DNA of 64,000 bases, taken from assembly GCF_003075415.1 (NCBI RefSeq), contig NZ_QDAH01000004.1:1-64000 (forward strand), given 5' to 3'. The position numbers and the translations under genes are program-made. The notes beneath the pieces were generated by a model that saw only the letters and a list, made by a program, of their open reading frames with translations, did not search any database and had not been told where the DNA came from. Below, one piece after another: positions 37,493-47,366 of the stretch (the stretch's first letter is position 1; every line of letters starts with the position of its first letter). Source of the stretch: Microvirga sp. KLBC 81. Its GTDB lineage: Bacteria > Pseudomonadota > Alphaproteobacteria > Rhizobiales > Beijerinckiaceae.

Positions 37493-38499
37493 GTCTTCCT
37501 GCTGTCTCCTGGGAGCGCTCTCATGCCGAGGATCGTCTCGACGAGAGCCAGTGCGACTGCGCTGGAGGTCTCCCGCTTCTCGCGCACCAGGTCTCGGATC
37601 GTGGAAAGAGGATAGGACAGGGCCGGATGAAGCGTCAGGAAGATGCGTGTCGCTACCTTTTCTGAAAAGCCGAGCGCTTTCAAAGCCAACGCGAGAAGCA
37701 GATGCCGTCCGATCTGCAGAATGCGCCACTCCGCTGGGACGGGAAAACCGAAGGCTTCCGACAGCATTCGCTCGAAGCGTGCGATATCGCCATCCTTTGC
37801 GGCGCCAAGGAATGCTGCCACATCGTGCTCCGCCAGACGGAAGGACGGGGAGGTCGCCGGGGCAAGGGTCTGCGCGACACGCTCTCGGATGAGCCTGCGC
37901 CGTTGGCCGTCCGCTGCGAGATAGAGGCACGCCTCGTGTGCCGCTGTGAGATCGGTGCGTTGAAGCAGGATACGCGCAAGGGCAGGGCGCTTGATGGCGC
38001 GTCTCACCAGTTGGTGGAAAGCCGTTGCAGATGATGGGAAGGCTGGATTGGTGGCAAGAATGTCCTCACTCGTTTCTTCCCGAAGCACGAGAATCCGCTC
38101 GATGGTCGCGATGTCGAGATGAGGCTGCGAGGCAAGATGCACCCGGCCGGCTGGTGTTGCGAGATACATTGCATCAGGCAAGGACGCGGGCGGTGACTGG
38201 TGGCGCAGAATGACGCCGCGCGCCTCGGGGACATGCTGGAGCAGGTAATCGAGAACGGAAGGCGGCGTGTCCGGGCAGGGGGCAAGAATGCGTGCGATCT
38301 CGCGAAGGGTTGTGCGGTCCGCTTTCGGCAGAAAACCCAGCGCCAGGGCTTCGAAAGTCTCGATGCTCTCACGGTCGCGCGCGGGAGCGGCCACGAACAT
38401 GTCCGCGTTGACCTTCAACAGCGCCGCGCATGCGTCCGCGCCGCTCAAGTCGGAAAGATCAGACCAGAGGCCTGGGTTCGCAGAGGATGCCATACTCAA
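37489..38499 (-). CDS. DUF2336 domain protein
   Basis: Soluble helical-repeat protein of 336 residues. DUF2336 motifs are RTTLREIARILAPCPDTPPS, LLQHVPEARGVILRHQSPPA and HLDIATIERILVLREETSED, with the HEAT-like pattern of degenerate helical hairpins seen in this alphaproteobacterial family, whose members can regulate kinases or cyclic-nucleotide pathways. No enzyme motif is visible. It is divergent from a 67-residue protein gene and converges on DUF1491 with a four-base overlap. Function unknown. Confidence 0.83.
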   Translation of the reverse strand: MSMASSANPGLWSDLSDLSGADACAALLKVNADMFVAAPARDRESIETFEALALGFLPKADRTTLREIARILAPCPDTPPSVLDYLLQHVPEARGVILRHQSPPASLPDAMYLATPAGRVHLASQPHLDIATIERILVLREETSEDILATNPAFPSSATAFHQLVRRAIKRPALARILLQRTDLTAAHEACLYLAADGQRRRLIRERVAQTLAPATSPSFRLAEHDVAAFLGAAKDGDIARFERMLSEAFGFPVPAEWRILQIGRHLLLALALKALGFSEKVATRIFLTLHPALSYPLSTIRDLVREKRETSSAVALALVETILGMRALPGDSRKT

Positions 38500-38767
38500 C
38501 TCATTATCCAGCGCAGCCCGGCTCGAACCTAAAGATGGTGTGTTAGCGCATCTTTAACCCGCAAGACCGCTGTGCCCTCCGACTGTGCGGTACAGCACAC
38601 ATGACCGTGAGCGCCCCGGAACTGAAGCGCGGCCGGGAATGTTGTTTTCATGTCAGGCCCCGCAATTTTCGAGCAGGCTCCGCGTGCTGGAAACGGTCTG
38701 TTAACCATAAGGCTTTTTGTGTGAGCGAGTTACAAATGTTGATTTTAGAGCCATAGAGGAGGCTGCA

Positions 38768-38971
38768 ATGCAGGATGCGTGGGTGAGATCGCCCGGAGTG
38801 GTGATTGCTTTTCCTGATGCTGCGGACCGGCCGCAACGTCCGCATATCGATGCCGGAGAGCCGAGAGGCGAGATCCTTCTCTTCACGGGCGTACGCTATG
38901 AGCGGCCCGAGCCGAGTCCTGGTCCGTCCCGTCCTTACGCCAATAGCCGCCCCGGCCGTCGCCGCTCGTAA
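38768..38971 (+). CDS. Short conserved protein with GEILLFTGVRYER motif
   Basis: The 67-residue product begins at 38768 after a strong GAGGAGG ribosome site six bases upstream. It contains GEILLFTGVRYERPEP, which I recall as a recurrent motif of short Rhizobiales proteins of unknown function, followed by a Pro/Arg-rich basic tail. No signal or membrane helix. The upstream region (38700-38707) has TTAACCAT, which resembles a CtrA half-site. An in-frame start at 38717 would add 17 residues without a ribosome site. Confidence 0.7.
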   Translation: MQDAWVRSPGVVIAFPDAADRPQRPHIDAGEPRGEILLFTGVRYERPEPSPGPSRPYANSRPGRRRS

Positions 38972-39011
38972 ATCTTTCCGAGTTTATTTTTTAATCATGA
39001 CGCTTTTTGCG

Positions 39012-39515
39012 TCAGCTGAGTGTCTGTGCGAGTTTGCGCACCATCACCATCGCATCCGGTCCATATGAGAGGAGTTTTTCTTCCAGACCGGGAACATTTC
39101 TCGTACGAAAACCCAGCCGCTCCCAAAAACTTTGAGAGTTGTTGACGGCCACCAGTGACAGATTGCTGAAGCCTGCTGCCTTTGCGTGGCGAGCCAGCTT
39201 TTCGGCTACCTGCGAGGCGTAGCCATTGCCGCGTGCCTCCGGCAGCAGCGCCACATCGTGCACGTAGTAGGTCGTTGCGTCGTGCGGAATTTCGCCTAGT
39301 AGCGAGTTCAGTGCGGGCGGCTTGCCGAAATGCCAAGGATGAGTGACGGCGTAGCCGATCAGGTGTCCGTCTTCTTCGAGCGCCAAGCAGCCTTGCGGAT
39401 GAAGGCGCAGGCGCTCGGCAAAGACCGCCGCATCCTCCGGGTGATCGACATGGATCGTGTCGGCCAGGATCTGCACCTGCGCAAGATCCTGCGCAGTCAT
39501 GGGACGCCAGGGCAT
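39012..39515 (-). CDS. GNAT-family N-acetyltransferase
   Basis: Acetyl-CoA-dependent acetyltransferase of 167 residues. The fold is evident: MTAQDLAQVQILADTIH, GCLALEEDGHLIGYAVTHPW, TTYYVHDVALLPEARGNGYA (motif A with the pyrophosphate loop RGNGYA) and LSLVAVNNSQSFWERLGFRT (motif B). Substrate is unknown. Last gene of a probable minus-strand operon running from the class A PBP gene through DUF1214 and DUF1254; the preceding gene ends 12 bases before it. Confidence 0.9.
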   Translation of the reverse strand: MPWRPMTAQDLAQVQILADTIHVDHPEDAAVFAERLRLHPQGCLALEEDGHLIGYAVTHPWHFGKPPALNSLLGEIPHDATTYYVHDVALLPEARGNGYASQVAEKLARHAKAAGFSNLSLVAVNNSQSFWERLGFRTRNVPGLEEKLLSYGPDAMVMVRKLAQTLS

Positions 39516-39527
39516 GGTCTTGAAACC

Positions 39528-40091
39528 TTAACCTTCCTGCTCGGTGATGCAGGAGACGGCCTTGGCGACCTCTTCCGCCTGAAGGCGCTGACTGGCGGTG
39601 GGCGCGGCTACTCGCACGATGACAAAGCCCTCCTGCTCGGGGGCAACGATCCGCACGTCGCGGGAGGGTTCGTTCTCGTCCTCCGCTGCGCGCGCCTCGT
39701 CGAGCTGGCGCGCCGTCATGGCGACGATTTCAAGTTCGCCGCGCACGGCGGCGCGGTCCGTCACGGCGAAGAAGACACCGCCGGATTTCTTGTGAAAGGC
39801 AAACGACAGCAGGTTCGACCCCGTTCTCGTCGAGACACGCATGGGTCCATCGCGCAGATCATAGGCGCAGGCGGCGACAGCGATTGCCGGATCGGGCAAC
39901 GGCATCCAGGTGCTCTCCCCGCCCGGCGCGCTGATGATCTGCGCTTTATCGGCTGTGAGCGTCGGCGCGATCTTCGCGAAGGCGTCATGCTCGGCGAGAT
40001 GCGGGGTGGCGAGAATGGAAGCGATGTGAACGCCCACGGCCAGCACGAGGCCACAGAGCGTGGTGATCAAAAAACGGCCGAATCCTCTCAT
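39528..40091 (-). CDS. DUF1254 domain protein, membrane-anchored
   Basis: 187 residues with an N-terminal membrane helix (FLITTLCGLVLAVGVHIASI) and a periplasmic domain of the short DUF1254 type (VAACAYDLRDGPMRVSTRTG, LLSFAFHKKSGGVFFAVTDR). The ATG at 40091 overlaps the stop of the DUF1214 gene as ATGA. In many bacteria DUF1254 and DUF1214 are one polypeptide; here, as in several Rhizobiales, they are two adjacent coupled genes, so the products probably work together in the cell envelope. Function is unknown. Confidence 0.8.
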   Translation of the reverse strand: MRGFGRFLITTLCGLVLAVGVHIASILATPHLAEHDAFAKIAPTLTADKAQIISAPGGESTWMPLPDPAIAVAACAYDLRDGPMRVSTRTGSNLLSFAFHKKSGGVFFAVTDRAAVRGELEIVAMTARQLDEARAAEDENEPSRDVRIVAPEQEGFVIVRVAAPTASQRLQAEEVAKAVSCITEQEG

Positions 40092-40756
40092 GCGCCGCAC
40101 TCCACACGCTCGATGGCGGGGAAAACGCTTTCGGTCAGACCCGTGCCTGCGGCCCCAGGAGTATCGTAGAGCCTGAGCACGATGCTGAAATTGCCTGAGC
40201 CGGGGAGTTGTAGCCAGTTGCCGTCCTGCAGGCCTCGCGAGAGGGCAATGATGAAATGATCCTGCGTGTCGCGCAAAATCTCAGCCGAGGTGAAGCTGCT
40301 GCGCCCCAGTTCGGTTTTCGGGAGTTGGCCGTTTTGGTCGTAGATGGAGAACGTCCACAAACGTGCCGCTGGGGCGACGGAGCCGATGCGGTAGGTGCAG
40401 GCGGAATCGAGCGGCCTACCTTCGCTGTCCGTTACGGCCGTGAAGCCGAGGCCTTCGCCGATGGCTAGGGGCACTGCGCCGCGCTGGGCGAGAATGGCGC
40501 GCATGTAAGGGTCGGCATCGGCCGAGCCGAGGGCGGGCCATGCTGTCCAGGGACCGATACGCAGTCTGCCGAAGGGAGGGTCGCCGTCGAGGATGAGGTA
40601 GGTCGCGCCCAATCCCAGCCCCAGCGCGAGGAGGAGCGCATAGACAATCAGGACAGCAGTAGGGACAATACGGGTGGTCACGGGCTTCGATACGGTCGTC
40701 GGGGTGCGCATCGAAGCGGCCCCATCGGCATTCGTCAATATGGCCTGGCTATTCAT
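40088..40756 (-). CDS. DUF1214 domain protein, membrane-anchored
   Basis: Envelope protein of 222 residues with a membrane helix near residues 30-52 (VPTAVLIVYALLLALGLGLG) and a DUF1214 domain (DPYMRAILAQRGAVPLAIGE, RLWTFSIYDQNGQLPKTELG, FIIALSRGLQDGNWLQLPGS, FSIVLRLYDTP). Its ATG at 40756 lies two bases after the stop of the PBP gene; a second ATG at 40711 would give 207 residues and is also possible. The pair with DUF1254 downstream is linked by an ATGA overlap. Function unknown; the operon suggests an envelope role. Confidence 0.8.
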   Translation of the reverse strand: MNSQAILTNADGAASMRTPTTVSKPVTTRIVPTAVLIVYALLLALGLGLGATYLILDGDPPFGRLRIGPWTAWPALGSADADPYMRAILAQRGAVPLAIGEGLGFTAVTDSEGRPLDSACTYRIGSVAPAARLWTFSIYDQNGQLPKTELGRSSFTSAEILRDTQDHFIIALSRGLQDGNWLQLPGSGNFSIVLRLYDTPGAAGTGLTESVFPAIERVECGA

Positions 40757-40758
40757 TG

Positions 40759-42969
40759 TTATGGCATGGCCACTTGGCGGGAGGCTTCCACAGACCCGGT
40801 CACGCGCGGAGCGGTGCTCTCCTTCACGGTAGTTACCGTGCGTTCCGCTGCCTGGAACAGGGAGCCTATGTTGCCCAGTACTTCATAGGACTTCCGGGAG
40901 AGGGTGCCCGCCAGGAAGGCCTGCGAGGGTCCCTGCGCCTGGTCTGCTGCCGGGCGTCCCGAAGCTGCGACCCGTGCGAAGGCCGCCGAGTCGACCCCCG
41001 GGATCGGGCGGATCTCGAGGTTCTGGTGCGCGAAGTTCATCACCTCGTGCCAAGTCTGAGCGGGAAGGGTGCCGCCCGTCATGTTGTTCATGGGCTTGGA
41101 ATCGTCGTTGCCGTACCAGACGGCGGCGACCAGATTGCCCGTGTAGCCTACGAACCAGGCGTCCTTGTAGCCGTTGGTGGTGCCGGTCTTGCCCGCAACC
41201 GGAATGCCCTCGAGCGCCGCGCGCTTGCCGGTGCCCTCCGTGACGACCTTATTCAGCATGAAGTTCATGTCGGTGACAACGCGCGGCTCAAGCACCTGCT
41301 TGGGAGGCGTATCGCGGTCGTGGCGATAGATCACCTCGCCGGCCGAGTTGCGTACTTCCCAAGCCGCATAAGGCGCGGCCCGCTTGCCGCCATTGGCGAA
41401 GACCGCATAGGACGAGGCCATGTCGATCACCGTCACCTCGGCGGCGCCAATGGGCAGCGGGCTCTCGTTCGCCAGGGGATGGGTGAGGCCCATGCGCTTG
41501 GCGGTGTCGATGATGATGGCGCGACCGGCCTTCGCATTGCCCTTGCCGATCTCCAGGGACATGCGCACCGGGATGGAGTTGATCGAACGCGCCAAGGCCG
41601 ACGACAGAGGCATCGCGCCGGAGAAGGAGCGGCCATAGTTCTGCGGACACCAATTGCCGAGGCAGATCGGGGCGTCCACCACCTTCGAATTGGGATTCAG
41701 CTTCGGGTTGGTGGTGAGGGCGGCGGCATAGACGAAGGGCTTGAACGAGGAGCCTGGCTGGCGCAGGCCGTTGGTGGCGCGGTTGAACTGGCTCTGACCA
41801 TAATCGCGGCCGCCGACGATGGCTCTCACGGCCCCGTCCACGTCCATGACCACGATCGCGCCCTGGCCTGCCTTGTACTGGCGGCCGTTCTGGCGCAGCT
41901 CGTTTTCCAGAACCTCTTCCGCGTGGCGCTGCAGAGCGGTGTCGAGGGGTGTCTTGATGGTGAGAACGCGCTCGCTGCCAAACTTTTTCTCGGCAGCCAG
42001 CGCCTGAACCTGCTCAAAGGCCCAATCGAGATAGAAATCGGGGGTGGTCTCGCGCTCGCGGTTTACCGGGGTCGCCGGATTACGGCGGGCGGTCTGGATC
42101 TGGCCCTCGGTCAGGAAGCCCGCCTCGACCATGTTGCGCAGCACCTCGTTGGCGCGGGCGCGGGCGGCCGGCAGGTTCACGTGGGGGGCGTACTTCGTCG
42201 GGGCCTTGAAGAGGCCTGCCAGCATGGCGGCTTCAGCCAGCGTCAAGTCTTTGGCAGGTTTGCCGAAGTAGTAATCGGCAGCCGCCACGACGCCGTGAGC
42301 GCCACCGCCCATATAGGCGCGGTCGAGATAGAGCTTGAGGATTTCGTCCTTGGTCAGGTGGAATTCGAGCCAGACCGCCAGGAACGCCTCCTTGATCTTG
42401 CGCTCGAGCGAGCGCTCGTTCGTCAGGAAGAGGTTTTTCGCCAGCTGCTGGGTAATGGAGGAGCCGCCCTGCACCACGCCTCCACCCTGGGCATTGACCA
42501 CGAGAGCGCGGAAGGTACCGATGGGGTCGATGCCCCAGTGATCGTAGAAGCGCCGGTCTTCCGTCGCCAGCGCGGCTTTGATCATATAATTCGGGAAATC
42601 CTCGAGCTTATAGGAATCGTCGAGGTGCAGACCGCGGCGACCAACCTCCTGCCCGTAGCGGTCGAGGAAGGTGACTGCGAGGTCCTGAGTTTTCAGCCAG
42701 TCGTCCTCCGTCTCGCGGAAGGCAGGAAGCGCCAGGGCGAGCATCACGATGCCGCCAACGGCGCCCAGGGTCGTGGCCTCGCTGGTCAGGTCGAGAAGGA
42801 CGCTTGATGGGCCCCGAAACCGCAGGCATTTCATCTTCTCGGAATAGGACTCGTACGCTGAAGCCAGCCCGCGTCCGCTCTGAAACAGGAACGAGTTGAG
42901 CCATGCGTCCAGCCAGAGCGCGGCACGCTTGATCCGTGTCGAGAGGGGAGTGGAGGGATGCTGGCGCAC
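40759..42969 (-). CDS. Class A penicillin-binding protein (PBP1A family)
   Basis: Bifunctional peptidoglycan synthase of 736 residues, anchored by one N-terminal helix (TTLGAVGGIVMLALALPAF). The GT51 domain has the catalytic Glu in ALATEDRRFYDHWGIDP, plus QGGSSITQQLAKNLFLTNER and KDEILKLYLDRAYMGGG. The transpeptidase domain has LRQPGSSFKPFVYA (SxxK), SSALARSINS (SxN) and PVAGKTGTTNGYKDAWF (KTG). The 40-residue N-terminal cytoplasmic extension (WLNSFLFQSGRGLASAYESY) is common in Rhizobiales PBP1A/PBP1b-like proteins. It heads an operon with DUF1214, DUF1254 and GNAT genes. Confidence 0.93.
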   Translation of the reverse strand: MRQHPSTPLSTRIKRAALWLDAWLNSFLFQSGRGLASAYESYSEKMKCLRFRGPSSVLLDLTSEATTLGAVGGIVMLALALPAFRETEDDWLKTQDLAVTFLDRYGQEVGRRGLHLDDSYKLEDFPNYMIKAALATEDRRFYDHWGIDPIGTFRALVVNAQGGGVVQGGSSITQQLAKNLFLTNERSLERKIKEAFLAVWLEFHLTKDEILKLYLDRAYMGGGAHGVVAAADYYFGKPAKDLTLAEAAMLAGLFKAPTKYAPHVNLPAARARANEVLRNMVEAGFLTEGQIQTARRNPATPVNRERETTPDFYLDWAFEQVQALAAEKKFGSERVLTIKTPLDTALQRHAEEVLENELRQNGRQYKAGQGAIVVMDVDGAVRAIVGGRDYGQSQFNRATNGLRQPGSSFKPFVYAAALTTNPKLNPNSKVVDAPICLGNWCPQNYGRSFSGAMPLSSALARSINSIPVRMSLEIGKGNAKAGRAIIIDTAKRMGLTHPLANESPLPIGAAEVTVIDMASSYAVFANGGKRAAPYAAWEVRNSAGEVIYRHDRDTPPKQVLEPRVVTDMNFMLNKVVTEGTGKRAALEGIPVAGKTGTTNGYKDAWFVGYTGNLVAAVWYGNDDSKPMNNMTGGTLPAQTWHEVMNFAHQNLEIRPIPGVDSAAFARVAASGRPAADQAQGPSQAFLAGTLSRKSYEVLGNIGSLFQAAERTVTTVKESTAPRVTGSVEASRQVAMP

Positions 42970-43186
42970 GGTGGTCCTTCGGAGCAGGTCAGGAAGCCTG
43001 ATAGGCCCTGTTTATGATCGTTGATTTCCCTAACGGCAACGCTTGCACGCTGCGACATGTGTTATCAACAACTCACAAACAGCTGTCCCGGTTCAAATAG
43101 GTCTACCCCGTCCGGGAGAAAGGTTTGTAAATGTGTGGCGTCGCACCTTCCCTCAAACCGCCGCAAAGAGAGTTCACAGAGCCCGC

Positions 43187-43714
43187 ATGTCCCAAACAGC
43201 CCCCACCATTCGCTCCAAGCCGGAGGAGCAGCCCTTCTGGCGCCTGAAAACGCTCGAGGCTTTGAGCCTCGACGAATGGGAGAGCCTGTGCGACGGCTGC
43301 GGGCGCTGCTGCCTGGTGAAGCTCGAGGACGAGGATACGGCCGAGGTTCTCTACACGGATGTGGGCTGCACCCTTCTCAATGACGAAACCTGCCGTTGCC
43401 GGGACTACCCCAACCGCCAGGCCAAGGTCTCCGACTGCGTGCGCCTGACGCCGGAGGCCGTGCACAGCCTTTCCTGGCTGCCGCATACATGCGCCTATCG
43501 GCTCGTGGCCGAAGGGCGGGATCTCCCCTGGTGGCATCCGCTCGTGTCCGGCGATCCGGAGACAGTGCATGCCGCCGGGGTTTCCGTGCGCGATCGGGTT
43601 GCCGGTCCCGAGGAGGAGTTCAGCCTCGCCGAGCTTTTGGAACGCATCACCGATTGGCCGATGGAAGACGTAGAGGCTAGCGCATCGTGCGGAACCGAAG
43701 GTCCGCGTCAGTGA
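43187..43714 (+). CDS. YcgN/UPF0260 cysteine-cluster protein
   Basis: Putative metal or Fe-S-binding protein of 175 residues. Cysteines are in [40 protein letters not shown] and [13 protein letters not shown], followed by [20 protein letters not shown], the standard UPF0260 layout. Role unknown. Start 43187 matches homologues; an in-frame start at 43043 is less likely. The family-like part ends near [10 protein letters not shown]; the last dozen residues ([12 protein letters not shown]) are encoded by palindromic repeat A3, which supplies the stop codon. Confidence 0.88.
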   Translation: MSQTAPTIRSKPEEQPFWRLKTLEALSLDEWESLCDGCGRCCLVKLEDEDTAEVLYTDVGCTLLNDETCRCRDYPNRQAKVSDCVRLTPEAVHSLSWLPHTCAYRLVAEGRDLPWWHPLVSGDPETVHAAGVSVRDRVAGPEEEFSLAELLERITDWPMEDVEASASCGTEGPRQ

Positions 43715-43836
43715 CCCGAAGGGCCGCGTCAGCGAGAAGTGGCCCCGGTTTTCTGCCTCGAACGATGCGCTCCTCTCAGGAATGAGCATCGGATCGATCC
43801 CAAAAGTGCAGATCCACTTTTCACATCCGAGGCTCT
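43672..43836. repeat. Palindromic repeat, family A (copy A3, long variant)
   Basis: Opens GAGGCTAGCGCATCGTGCGG, includes a GGTCCGCGTCAGTGACCCGA / GGGCCGCGTCAGCGAGAAGT tandem motif, then CGATGCGCTCCTCTCAGGAA, GAGCATCGGATCGATCCCAA and ends CCACTTTTCACATCCGAGGC. It fills the whole gap between two convergent genes, overlapping the YcgN-like 3' end and stopping four bases from the AI-2E permease stop. Confidence 0.85.
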
Positions 43837-43839
43837 AAC

Positions 43840-44916
43840 TTAAACGCCGCCTTTTTCTTTGGCTTCGGCTTCTCCGGGAACGGTGGTTTGCTCGCCGAGC
43901 GTCTCACGGACGTAGAGTTTCTTGACCAGCACATAAGCTACGACAGCGAGCGGAAAGCCGAAGATCAACCCCAAACTGCCGAAGAGAATGCTTCCAACCA
44001 GGATCGCAAAGAGGGCGAGCGCTGGAGGAATGCTGACCACGCTTCTCGCCACGAGGGGGAAGATCACATTGCCTTCGATCTGCTGGATCGCCAGCACCGC
44101 GAGCACCGTCCAAAGAGCAGCCTCTCCACTGATACTGAAGGCAAAAAGAACAGCCGGAAGCGCGCCGAGAATCGGGCCGAGGAAGGGGATGAAGTCGGCC
44201 AGGCCCGCGATCATGCCTAGCGCATAGGGCGAGGGGAGCCCGATGAACCAGAAGGCCAGCGATGACAGGACTGCGACGCAGGCCATGGCGATCAGCTGCG
44301 ACATGAGCCAAAGCCTCAGGGCTTGGCCCGATGCATCGAGCGAGCTCTCGACGCGCTCGTGGTGGCGGATGGGGAAGAGCTTGATGAACCCCTGCTTGTA
44401 GAGTGTCGGTGAGGCCGCGATGTAAATGCCGGCAATCACTACCAGAAGGAAATCCGCCAACCCGCTGAGAACCGCTCCGCCGATGCCGGCGATGCGTGTC
44501 GCGAGGCCGCCGCTAGGCATGTTGTTCATCATCTCGGACAGGTCGTCGGACACGGCGCCGAAGCCGAGATTCTTGCTGAAATTGTCAACGACGAAAGGAA
44601 GGCGCTCCACCACGTTGGAGAACTGCGCCCGCATCTGCGTCCCGAAAAGAGCGATCAAACCAAGGACGATGCCGAAGATGATGATGCTCGCCACCCACAG
44701 GGCCCAGCGTTCAGGCACATGAATGTAGCGGACCAGCAAGTCCGCGGAGGCGTGCAGGATGAGGGCAACCAGAATAGCGCCGAAGGCGAGGAGAAGAACG
44801 TCCGCAAGTTTCCAGAGGAGGAGCGCCAGCAGAACCAGCCCAAGGACGATCAGGGTTTTGCGAACGAATTCGGCGTCACCCATGATCCTGCGAAAGGAAT
44901 AGCCATCAGCATCCAT
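43840..44916 (-). CDS. AI-2E family transporter (PerM-type permease)
   Basis: Polytopic inner-membrane protein of 358 residues with about eight helices: an N-terminal pair (LIVLGLVLLALLLWKLADVL and LLLAFGAILVALILHASADL), a large periplasmic loop (FGTQMRAQFSNVVERLPFVV to FSKNLGFGAVSDDLSEMM), and a C-terminal bundle with PSPYALGMIAGLADFIPFLG and IQQIEGNVIFPLVARSVVSI, the family signature. Members include E. coli TqsA and PerM and Na+/H+ exchangers, so the substrate is open. Preceded on the minus strand by a divergent region leading to a 25-codon gene. Confidence 0.9.
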   Translation of the reverse strand: MDADGYSFRRIMGDAEFVRKTLIVLGLVLLALLLWKLADVLLLAFGAILVALILHASADLLVRYIHVPERWALWVASIIIFGIVLGLIALFGTQMRAQFSNVVERLPFVVDNFSKNLGFGAVSDDLSEMMNNMPSGGLATRIAGIGGAVLSGLADFLLVVIAGIYIAASPTLYKQGFIKLFPIRHHERVESSLDASGQALRLWLMSQLIAMACVAVLSSLAFWFIGLPSPYALGMIAGLADFIPFLGPILGALPAVLFAFSISGEAALWTVLAVLAIQQIEGNVIFPLVARSVVSIPPALALFAILVGSILFGSLGLIFGFPLAVVAYVLVKKLYVRETLGEQTTVPGEAEAKEKGGV

Positions 44917-45108
44917 TGATCAGTCCCTTGCCACGTCACCGGGACAATCGAAACGGCGAAGCTCGGTTCCCGAGAAAGATTTAGCCCATATCCTGATGGC
45001 CGAATTTGTTCATGCTTGGCCGTTGTTATTTTGAACTCGCGGTTCTTTTGGCTTTCAGGAACGTAAAATTGCAAAAACAGTTGATGTGGCAGAAGGAGGG
45101 TTCATGTA

Positions 45109-45186
45109 ATGACCTCGAATATCATCTGCTTTTTGCTTGGCACGGTGTTTCCTCTGGCAACTGTCGGCTGGATGATTTCTCATTAA
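45109..45186 (+). CDS. 25-residue membrane peptide (putative)
   Basis: ATG at 45109 is preceded by a strong AAGGAGGG site with eight-base spacing. The product MTSNIICFLLGTVFPLATVG followed by WMISH is nearly all hydrophobic and would span the membrane once. A large bidirectional terminator begins 58 bases after the stop, so this short gene has its own apparent ribosome site and transcript end. No homology is claimed. It lies between the divergent AI-2E permease gene and the convergent DUF2939 gene. Confidence 0.5.
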   Translation: MTSNIICFLLGTVFPLATVGWMISH

Positions 45187-45243
45187 TGCCGAAAATCTCC
45201 TCTTGAAGGTGAGAGGGACGAACGAAGCACTTCTCTGTGCCAA

Positions 45244-45292
45244 GGCACTAAAAAACCCGCCTCATTCGGTGGCGGGTTTTTTAGTGCCGCGA
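45244..45292. terminator. Perfect 18-bp bidirectional terminator
   Basis: GGCACTAAAAAACCCGCC (45244-45261) and its exact complement (45271-45288) flank a nine-base loop TCATTCGGT. The stem carries an A-run on one side and a T-run on the other, so it can end transcription from the plus-strand short gene and from minus-strand DUF2939 (stop at 45306). Confidence 0.95.
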
Positions 45293-45305
45293 GTGCCATC
45301 AGAGC

Positions 45306-45890
45306 CTACCGCGAGGCGACGGCCGCCCGCTTGATCAGTTCTTCACGCAAGGGTGCCGGCAGCTCGATCCCGCTCAGGCGCCACGTGGTGCTCCTCAGGC
45401 GCATGGTGATCTTGAACTGCTTCTCCTTGGCCTCATCCACCGGGACGGGGATGGTTACGCTTCGAAAGCCCTGTGCCTCCGAGAAAATGAAAGTTCTCCA
45501 AGCCTGCTTGAGCGAGCCCATATCGGAGCGCAGGGGAACGGCCGTTCCGCCCATGCCTCCCACGGCCTTCTCGGGCCAGCCGTCCTCAAGCAAGTCGATC
45601 AGGCCCTGGGGCGTCACGAGCTGCTCCACGACAGGATTGAGAATCGCGGCTCCCGCCTCGGTCGCAAGATCTCGCTCAGCTCCTTCGAGATCTTGGTCCT
45701 TCATGTACTCGCCAAGAATTTGGCGGGAGAGGGAGTTTCGCAAGGCATGGAAGTTCACACGCTCCGTAATTCGGTCAATGTCCTTGGCCTCGACCGCCTT
45801 GCTGAGGTCATAGAGGGCCACGAAGGGCGAGACCATGAAGATCGCCCAGGCCAGAAACAGGAGAAAGCTGATCCTTAATGTCCAGCGCAT
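45306..45890 (-). CDS. DUF2939 family protein
   Basis: 194-residue protein with an N-terminal membrane helix or signal (LRISFLLFLAWAIFMVSPFV) and a periplasmic domain of the DUF2939 type: ALYDLSKAVEAKDIDRITER, VNFHALRNSLSRQILGEYMK, VTPQGLIDLLEDG and a C-terminal MRLRSTTWRLSGIELPAPLR. Function unknown. The ATG at 45890 has an AAGGA site upstream; the reading frame stays open to 46118 only because it runs back through repeat B2. Ends at the shared bidirectional terminator. Confidence 0.83.
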   Translation of the reverse strand: MRWTLRISFLLFLAWAIFMVSPFVALYDLSKAVEAKDIDRITERVNFHALRNSLSRQILGEYMKDQDLEGAERDLATEAGAAILNPVVEQLVTPQGLIDLLEDGWPEKAVGGMGGTAVPLRSDMGSLKQAWRTFIFSEAQGFRSVTIPVPVDEAKEKQFKITMRLRSTTWRLSGIELPAPLREELIKRAAVASR

Positions 45891-45991
45891 ATGCTCGGTA
45901 ATTCCTTCACTGCACAGCCGGCCGCTGCTGTCGAAAGAATGATCGGGGAGGCGGTCGGGGAAGGGCCCTATGTGGGGAGCACTGGAGCCAT

Positions 45992-46020
45992 AAAAAAGGG
46001 CGACCAAATGGCCGCCCTTT
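45992..46020 (-). terminator. Rho-independent terminator on the minus strand
   Basis: The hairpin AAGGGCGGCCATTTGGTCGC with CCTT (46020 to 45997 on the minus strand) is followed by TTTTTTA. It lies downstream of the dctP-type gene and upstream of DUF2939, so it probably ends the dctP transcript after the intervening repeat B2. Confidence 0.85.
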
Positions 46021-46043
46021 CCGAGATCGGTGAAAGATCCGCT

Positions 46044-47322
<1,279 letters not shown>

Positions 47323-47366
47323 CTACCAATGGTCTAGACGGATTGTGAATTGATCGTTGAGAATGC

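Noticed and set aside
38700-38707. CtrA binding site TTAACCAT
   Set aside because: Only one half-site is visible without a properly spaced second TTAA, so I do not call a regulatory feature.
40756-42807. 683-residue plus-strand open frame
   Set aside because: Antisense shadow of the class A PBP gene; low-complexity composition typical of high-GC antisense frames.
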